The notes under the pieces are model-generated. The model saw only the letters and a list, made by a program, of their open reading frames with translations. It was not told where the DNA came from and searched no databases. DNA of 64,000 nt from the NCBI RefSeq assembly GCF_963678635.1, contig NC_087066.1:45001624-45065623 (forward strand), read 5' to 3'. Below are positions 58,501-64,000 of this stretch, piece by piece. This DNA is from Symsagittifera roscoffensis (taxonomy: Eukaryota; Xenacoelomorpha; Acoela; Convolutidae). A program made the position numbers and the translations under genes. The first letter of the stretch is position 1; the number at the start of each line of letters is the position of its first letter.

Positions 58501-61500
58501 AAACAACCGAAACCAGAATTACCCGAACAATCAATCAAGGAATAACTCATATAATAGATCGAACTATAACAGACCAAACAATAATTACCAAAACAGATCG
58601 CGAAATAATTCACAAAATCGACACTCAAGTTATAATAATCGTTATAGAAATTATTCCCAATCACCACACCGGAATCATAATAACTATAATAATTCTAATA
58701 ATCGCCACAGAAGTAGTACACCTAAACATCAAAGACATATTAATCAAGTAAAATATAATCCAGAAACAACATCAGACCCTCCAGGTATTGATGACACAGT
58801 AACTGATACGTTACAACTCAATCAAATAAACTGTGGATCATCAGATTCAGAAAGCGATGCAGAAAACACTCTCTCCATCAATATGATAAAAGTCGAAAAT
58901 GACTATGAACCTGTTATATATGAACAACCTTTTTCATCACACATATATGAGAATCAATCAGAACTCCTTCACAATTATTATATTGAACCCGTCCATTCCA
59001 CACCGACGACACAAAAAACTAATGAAATAAACACTACAAATCAACCCAATGAGAACGGAAAAACAAAATGCTTGAATACAAATCACATCTATCAAAACAT
59101 ACAAAAAGAACAACCCAAAGAAAAAATTTGGACAATACCATTTCTTTTAGAAAGTCCAAGAAGCAAAGAATTTCAACCACCAGATCTTGAAATTGATTTT
59201 TTAATTGATTCAGGAGTAGAATCAAATATAATAAACATTCCCACATGGAATGAAATAAAAACCTTACACCCAAAGCTAACACCTCTTGAAACTTCCAGCA
59301 AACTAGCAACAGCACAAGGATCAACATTAATTAACTACGGAAAAATTCAATTATTTCTTCTCCCCACAAGAACAATGGAGCAAAACAAAATTTTAACCAA
59401 ACCATTTAAACAAATATTCCATATCACTGATATTAAACACAATATCATTGGAATACCATTTATCTCTAAATATATACCAACAATCAACATCTTGAATAGT
59501 AAAATATTGATCAAAGATAAATATACAAAAACAAAAGACACATCCCTAACATTTTTTCAAAGATTAAAAAAACAACCACCATTCTTTTCAAAATTCTATC
59601 CAATATATAACCAACAAAGAAAACACTTGAAACCACTATCAGGAAACATATACAATTTTTCAATAAAGCAAGTTCACCAATATGATAAAAAGCAAAACAA
59701 ACAAAAATTTTATATGTCAGATTTTGAATTCAAACCTATTCATAAATTTTTCAAAATCACAATCTCATCAATAAAATATTTGAAAAACTCGAATTCAGAT
59801 ATTATTTCCTTACATGTATACAACAATACACCTTACCAAGTAACATTACCTTTAGGACTTTTAGGCTATTGCGAAACCAACGCTACAATATCACCAATAC
59901 ACGAAAAAGCATATCGTGTAAATAATATACTCCAATTACTAGATATTTGCCAATCCACAATTCTTAATGAAGAATTATCTATAAATAATATAATAAGTAA
60001 CGAAAACAGAAATACGGATTATTTCACAAAAACCCCATATTTCAAACCGACATTCAACATAAATAACTACACAGAGAATCAACAGAAATTTTTAACAATG
60101 TTTAATTTCCAACATTCACAAATAACACAAGACGAATTTGAAAAACTAGCCAAACAGCTAATTAAATATTCATCAGTCTATGCAACATCCAAATTTGATG
60201 TTGGCAAAATCAGCTCATCACTACATCTCCCATTAAAACCAGACGCAGTTTTCAAAAAACAAAGAGCAAGTAAAGTACCAATTCACTTACACGATAAAGT
60301 GAACAGATTACTCGACATTTTAGAACAATACAACATTATATCACCAGTAAACAAAGAAGAACAACCAAAAGGCAACACATTTATCAACCCTGTTATCATT
60401 CTAGCCAAAGGAGAATCATTAAAAATTGTTCTCGATGCTAGATACCTCAACTCACTCATAGATGAATCAAAGTGTAATTGGCCCATTGAACCAATACAAG
60501 TTATTTTAACAAAAATAAACGGAAAATACTTTACAACCGCAGATATGAATAGTGCATATAATCAAATGCCATTAGATGAACAATCACGACGCTTAACACA
60601 ATTTGTTATTGGAAACCAACAATACGAATTCAACCGCTTATTCTATGGAATATCCATAGGACCAGCAGCATTTTCAGCTTTTATGAGCAAAATTTTTCCT
60701 CCACTAATACTCAAGAAAAACGCAATCACCTATTTAGACGATGTTTTTATGCAATCACAGACAAAAGCGGAAATGTTCAATGTTTTAGAACAATATCACC
60801 AAATACTTCAGAACGAAAATCTGAAGGCCGCCCCCGATAAATCACACTTCTTTTTGACAAGAGTTAAATTCTTAGGACATAATATAGAAAGAAAAACAAT
60901 CACTCCATTGAAATCACCTATAGACGCTATTCAAAAACTCCAAACACCAACAAATAAAAAGAAAATCCAAGAATTCCTTGGAATGTTAAACTTTTTAAGC
61001 AAATATGTTTATAAAATGCAATTATATCTACGACCATTCTATAACATACTTAGACAACAAAATAATTTTGAATGGAATACAGAACATCAAGCACGATTTG
61101 AAGAAATTAAAAAACTTCTAACTGAACAAATTTCAAACACAATTCCAGATTCAAATCAACCATTTTATGCAATGTGCGATGCTTCGAACTTTGGCATCGG
61201 CGCAGCATTATTACAATCACATAATAGTACAAATAAAATGAACCTCATATCAGCAAATTCTCGATTATTCACTCAAGCAGAGCTACGACTCTCAACTCTA
61301 ATGAGAGAATGTACAGCCATAATATATACACTAACAGAATATGAATTTCTGATACTTGGATCAAAACATCCCACAGTTCTATTCACAGACCATAAACCAA
61401 TCATCTTTCTTTTTACACAAAAGTCTAATCCAAACCACCGAGTTTATAGATTTCAACTAATTTTAATGAAATTCCCAAACTTACATATAGTTTGGACCGC

Positions 61501-63763
61501 AGGAAAAAATCTTGCATTACCAGACACCTTAAGTCGAAATACGCCACCTGAATTACTTACACGTAAAACCACAGTTGAAATACCCAAAAATATAAAATTC
61601 TACCTTGCAGAAAATGAAACATCACCCCGACTAGAATGCAAATATGCAGTAAAAACTGACGTTGAACAATCACAAATAAATAATTTACAACATTTCCCAC
61701 TTTATTTAGATTGTCAAAATAATCACTATGAAGTTGATCTACTTGGAACATCAACTTTTAAACCAATCCCATATTCACAATGGATAAAAAATAACACCCA
61801 ACAAAAAAGAATAAAACAACACCCGCCTAAAAAAGACCATTTTCCACTAATTGAAAAAGAAAATTTAACTGATAAAATAAATTTATCAGGACCACAAACA
61901 AACGATTCAAAATACACAATAAATCAAGTTTTTGACCTCCATGACCCACTTGATACAATACCCTTATCTAAATTAGAAATTGAAAACATTTTTCTCCCCC
62001 CAACAGAAACAATTACAATTTCAACACTGAAACAATATCAAAACCTTGACCCAGTAATTCGACAACTGAAATCATGGCACAAATATAAAACTAAACCTAT
62101 CAAAGCAGATTCAACTATTCTAGGAAACAAAACACTCCTCCGATATTTTCGAAAATTCAATAATACAACAATTAACGAAAACACAGACCTTCTAGAAAAC
62201 AAACTAAATGAATCTACAGTTCCCTGTCTCCCTTTAAGTATGATTCTCATAGCTTTTAATATTTCACATACACAAAATATTAAAGGACACTCTGGATCAG
62301 AAAAAACATATTCAAATTTTATACAAAACTTTTATTTCCCAAATGCACCAATTTGGATAAAAGTACTATGCAATGACTGTATAGTATGTCAACTAAATAA
62401 ACCTTACCCAAATCAAAAACAAATAGCACAAAAACAAGATTTTAAAGGACAAAGTTTGTACTTTAACCATCGTATCTCATTTGATACTAAAGGACCAATT
62501 TCACCCTCATCCGAAGGAAACTCCTACATTATGGTAATCGTTGACGCATTTACACATTATGTAGCACTTAACCCAGTACCACATTGTAACGCTTATTACG
62601 CTTACACAACACTCTATGAACACTGGATAGCAAAATTCGGACTACCAGAAATTTTAGTTACAGACAACGGTACAGAATTCATAAATAATGAAATCATCAC
62701 ACTATGTCATCTATATAACATAAAACACAAACCACGTACATCTCACGCACCTTGGACAAACGGCTTAGTCGAAGGTATGAACCGTTCATTACAAGAATAT
62801 CTCAGATGTATCATCAATGGAAATGATACAAGATACACCGAATGGTCAGCAGATGTAAAATTATTTCCCTTAGCATATAATTCACAAATTACGACAACTC
62901 TAGGAATGTCACCACATGAAATAGTTTTTAACCAAAAGCCACGCAAACCAATAATGTTTACAGCAAACTCTCATAAAAACGCACAAAGTTATTGTCAACC
63001 AAATAAAGACTCAATTTGTTATAACCTACCATTACATACACACGATGAAGATCATTTTCATCACCCACAAATTCTTAAATTAGCCTCCGGTACACACACC
63101 GAATGGATTTTAAACAGAGATAAAAAACACAATGAAATTTACCAAAAGGTAACAAAAAAGTTGTTACAAAGGCAAAATATTAATGAACAAATAAATTCAC
63201 GCTTTACACCAGCCTCCGATTTAAAAATTGGAACATTTGTTTTAATACCCAATTTTAATACTCAAAAAGGAATTTCAAAAAATTTACAACCCCTTCGTAA
63301 AGGACCATACCAAATAATTGCAAAACCCACTGATGTCACATATAAAATCACCGACTCAGACAAAAAAGAAATCGTTCAACACCGAAATAACCTATTACCT
63401 TATTATCCAAAAGAATACGCACTTCGCGAACTAACTCAATTATATTCTTTTACAGGTTTAAAAGTTATTCAAAATGACCCACATACGGAAAACATAACAA
63501 AGGAACAAAATGATATTCACCTCGGAAATCAAAATACAAAATCAAACACCACAAAAAACAATACAAAAAATCTAGATCAAAATACATCTCAAAAAGAAAG
63601 AAAAAATAGAAAAATGACAGAACAAATAATACCCCAAGAACAAATCGACAAATCTGAACATAGAGAGTCTTCACGACTTAGAAATCAACCACGTAAAAAT
63701 TATAAATTATTCATCCCACAATCTAAAATATTAAAGAAAGTTGAATTTCAAAAACAACTTTAA
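55517..63763 (+). CDS. Gag-Pol polyprotein of E3 (2,748 residues, intact)
   Basis: One uninterrupted frame encodes all Gag and Pol functions of a Ty3/gypsy-type element, with no frameshift between them. Domains: unclassified N-terminal region 1-380; Gln/Asn/Pro-rich 380-600; capsid-like about 600-830 (M604 lies in PLMVFTGTDPE); zinc knuckle C844-x2-C847-x4-H852-x4-C857; Arg/Asn/Ser/Tyr-rich 890-1077; protease D1231-S-G; unusual ~300-residue linker; RT with D1676 (TADMNSAY) and YLDD with D1741/D1742; RNase H D1888, E1931, D1958; integrase zinc site H2251, H2258, C2288, C2291; catalytic D2323, D2383, E2419 (D-x35-E); GPY/F domain at G2596; basic tail. All catalytic residues are present. The start at 55,517 is chosen because E1 has its gag ATG at the aligned place. 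The element presumably makes cytoplasmic particles and copies itself through a DNA intermediate. Confidence 0.97.
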   Translation: MSSTHTPGEESPDDDDIFPFIVDATTDRGQHIFCKNLLLNLFEPGISPCKTEFPDVRIKRQIIHHYLKDICNLTQQYGIYSIEFSSPNQNHSKYIIQTDDLDLEFSKVFSEYIKSIQYHNSQRANSIFTNEVFAIIYSYISILENEIQIPNVSPTETSKHIRVRHEITLLSSFLNIIKENFTKDEVSQHTKHDLQKILAWFIIDYFTHNIDLISRARKNFRPQNSNDDTAITEQSDYVWDPEWSHPASINFPQSISSQAISTISYVRDYVRVIPLTIDATPLNYNTFLPDMQNNSLNSTVIHNENLNGTRNLTQQDIQTPSHFINEEIVHTTTTQQSISPIRPNLTTPRNTNPSQTQVTLQSTVKPSVAPKYSHLDYQTYRPMTIPPKTRKTFTRNNFADHNYNNTHPSKTNYQPRKNFSNYTRSRNWDNPMAPPNSVNFQTNLHPPQDCSENYPFFQQNKNRKQTSYQMDYLSSDDDFLQPDIFAPYNQEYRGQGIQKPHTYNRIFSPQPIDTQNQQPIQQQNPINTQSFQPIQQQNPMIANSYQPTQMQNEIPLPYYLQQHEITRNQLSNFSQMPNAAESLQMTMNPYLMGGSSITSNKPLMVFTGTDPEYSVEDYLNAVTANLILNIGPEPINTPLHQDWIHRRTALIQTTLDGAAQKWFSVLPIEIKSNWKRFTQEFSKMFDSERNKQQQRVLCNEIRRLPNETIKQLAVRIETLVRKAYSLNTHDYKNTKMTEILMMTLTPQLRKIAIKKRASHPSSIREPDLDFRKLVDKLEQAEITMKLEETENLKLQYVNRIETASTNINNIQESDTDLVEKITEILNIYEKHPNFKGKPSFKKWCNYCRRYGHSISECRQKQQDNQNKPQKYKEPNKSFYQYMKKDQNLPNKTVYSNNSSGKPLPNNTNYTRNQSPYNSSYRGRSPERRNTQNSSQNHYNRPNSRNNYSRSNSNTQRFVSRSNSQSRNNYYPNNQSRNSSYNRNRNYSYNRNRSYSNNRNQNYPNNQSRNNSYNRSNYNRPNNNYQNRSRNNSQNRHSSYNNRYRNYSQSPHRNHNNYNNSNNRHRSSTPKHQRHINQVKYNPETTSDPPGIDDTVTDTLQLNQINCGSSDSESDAENTLSINMIKVENDYEPVIYEQPFSSHIYENQSELLHNYYIEPVHSTPTTQKTNEINTTNQPNENGKTKCLNTNHIYQNIQKEQPKEKIWTIPFLLESPRSKEFQPPDLEIDFLIDSGVESNIINIPTWNEIKTLHPKLTPLETSSKLATAQGSTLINYGKIQLFLLPTRTMEQNKILTKPFKQIFHITDIKHNIIGIPFISKYIPTINILNSKILIKDKYTKTKDTSLTFFQRLKKQPPFFSKFYPIYNQQRKHLKPLSGNIYNFSIKQVHQYDKKQNKQKFYMSDFEFKPIHKFFKITISSIKYLKNSNSDIISLHVYNNTPYQVTLPLGLLGYCETNATISPIHEKAYRVNNILQLLDICQSTILNEELSINNIISNENRNTDYFTKTPYFKPTFNINNYTENQQKFLTMFNFQHSQITQDEFEKLAKQLIKYSSVYATSKFDVGKISSSLHLPLKPDAVFKKQRASKVPIHLHDKVNRLLDILEQYNIISPVNKEEQPKGNTFINPVIILAKGESLKIVLDARYLNSLIDESKCNWPIEPIQVILTKINGKYFTTADMNSAYNQMPLDEQSRRLTQFVIGNQQYEFNRLFYGISIGPAAFSAFMSKIFPPLILKKNAITYLDDVFMQSQTKAEMFNVLEQYHQILQNENLKAAPDKSHFFLTRVKFLGHNIERKTITPLKSPIDAIQKLQTPTNKKKIQEFLGMLNFLSKYVYKMQLYLRPFYNILRQQNNFEWNTEHQARFEEIKKLLTEQISNTIPDSNQPFYAMCDASNFGIGAALLQSHNSTNKMNLISANSRLFTQAELRLSTLMRECTAIIYTLTEYEFLILGSKHPTVLFTDHKPIIFLFTQKSNPNHRVYRFQLILMKFPNLHIVWTAGKNLALPDTLSRNTPPELLTRKTTVEIPKNIKFYLAENETSPRLECKYAVKTDVEQSQINNLQHFPLYLDCQNNHYEVDLLGTSTFKPIPYSQWIKNNTQQKRIKQHPPKKDHFPLIEKENLTDKINLSGPQTNDSKYTINQVFDLHDPLDTIPLSKLEIENIFLPPTETITISTLKQYQNLDPVIRQLKSWHKYKTKPIKADSTILGNKTLLRYFRKFNNTTINENTDLLENKLNESTVPCLPLSMILIAFNISHTQNIKGHSGSEKTYSNFIQNFYFPNAPIWIKVLCNDCIVCQLNKPYPNQKQIAQKQDFKGQSLYFNHRISFDTKGPISPSSEGNSYIMVIVDAFTHYVALNPVPHCNAYYAYTTLYEHWIAKFGLPEILVTDNGTEFINNEIITLCHLYNIKHKPRTSHAPWTNGLVEGMNRSLQEYLRCIINGNDTRYTEWSADVKLFPLAYNSQITTTLGMSPHEIVFNQKPRKPIMFTANSHKNAQSYCQPNKDSICYNLPLHTHDEDHFHHPQILKLASGTHTEWILNRDKKHNEIYQKVTKKLLQRQNINEQINSRFTPASDLKIGTFVLIPNFNTQKGISKNLQPLRKGPYQIIAKPTDVTYKITDSDKKEIVQHRNNLLPYYPKEYALRELTQLYSFTGLKVIQNDPHTENITKEQNDIHLGNQNTKSNTTKNNTKNLDQNTSQKERKNRKMTEQIIPQEQIDKSEHRESSRLRNQPRKNYKLFIPQSKILKKVEFQKQL

Positions 63764-64000
63764 TTCTACATTTAATAATCTTTGCACCTCTGAAACATTT
63801 TACACTTTCATTTTTCAAAATAACATGCTGACAAACACGCAGCGATTCTAGTTCATAATTAGCCAATAGGATTCATCCAATCCGTCACCTTCTCTAACTC
63901 TAACACAAACCAACTAGACGAACGATATTAAACTCCAGGCATATCTATAACTATAACTTTACGACCTCCAGGTAAAAAATAAGCAAACCACTCCAACTTG
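63764..64000 (+). other. E3 pol-env spacer
   Basis: Homologous to about 10,700-10,950 of E1 (minus strand). No open frame begins here. env would start beyond the window. Confidence 0.6.

Larger units (their letters stand above)
53980..64000 (+). mobile_element. E3: gag-pol-intact copy of the E1 element family (truncated by gap and window end)
   Basis: From the gap rightwards the sequence is collinear with E1 (in opposite orientation): leader, pre-gag frame, gag-pol, and the pol-env spacer, where GACCTCCAGGTAAAAAATAA at 63,960-63,981 matches the same position in E1. The gag-pol frame is uninterrupted. The distance from LTR to gag in E1 (1,727 bases) puts the E3 5' LTR inside or across the gap. 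The env and 3' LTR, if present, lie beyond base 64,000. Intact coding suggests this is the youngest of the three copies here. Confidence 0.9.

Noticed and set aside
58386-58751. 121-codon frame inside gag-pol in another phase
   Set aside because: Ile/Thr-rich shadow of the Arg/Asn/Ser/Tyr repeat region; the same shifted reading appears in E1 (20,205-20,735) for the same reason.
1-64000. CRISPR array, bacterial operons or prophage
   Set aside because: No spaced identical repeats, no Shine-Dalgarno-led gene clusters; introns and LTR elements show a eukaryotic genome.

Overview
This is a 64 kb, AT-rich window from a eukaryotic, almost certainly invertebrate metazoan genome. The evidence is spliced small genes with GT-AG introns, Ty3/gypsy-type LTR retrotransposons with 4-bp target duplications, a Merlin (ISXO2-like) DNA transposase, a hAT-like MITE, and a 200-N scaffold gap. 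I cannot name the species from the sequence. Most of the window is transposable-element DNA of different ages. Convincing host coding sequence is sparse.

Host genes: three related small membrane-protein genes lie on the + strand at about 0.2, 31 and 47 kb. Each has a last exon that begins in phase 2, runs into Trp-Lys, and encodes a transmembrane helix. The two complete members (31,023-32,136 and 47,025-47,839) also have a hydrophobic N-terminal leader, an acidic/Ser-rich middle and one intron. The first member has its 5' exon(s) outside the window. I recognise no known family. They look like a local gene family pushed apart by transposon insertions.

Retroelement family 1 (three copies, here called E1, E2, E3): E1 (4,617-25,451, minus strand) is a 20.8 kb provirus-like insertion with 378-bp LTRs, a GTTA target duplication, degenerate gag-pol and degenerate env, and four tandem copies of the integrase segment. 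E2 (32,706-35,735, minus) is a 3 kb internally deleted derivative with its own ATAG target duplication. It keeps the leader, a pre-gag reading frame, the gag start and the 3' end. E3 (from the gap at 53,780 to the window end, plus) carries an intact 2,748-codon gag-pol polyprotein. Its 5' LTR appears to be lost in the gap and its env and 3' LTR lie beyond the window. Comparing the three copies reveals a conserved pre-gag reading frame overlapping the gag start, a conserved short frame next to the 3' LTR, repeated hairpins in the leader, and an open frame on the antisense strand of the LTRs.

Retroelement 2: a different, heavily mutated Ty3/gypsy-like element (39,060-45,430, plus) has 185-bp terminal repeats. 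It is flanked on both sides by direct copies of a ~0.44 kb repeat, the left copy of which contains a 0.9 kb GC-richer segment of unknown nature. Smaller items are a frameshifted Merlin transposase (28,778-29,304, minus), a 262-bp hAT-like MITE (46,342-46,603), a pair of inverted repeats around 1.5 kb (50,265-51,806) and a long AT palindrome. The remaining stretches hold no gene that I can support.
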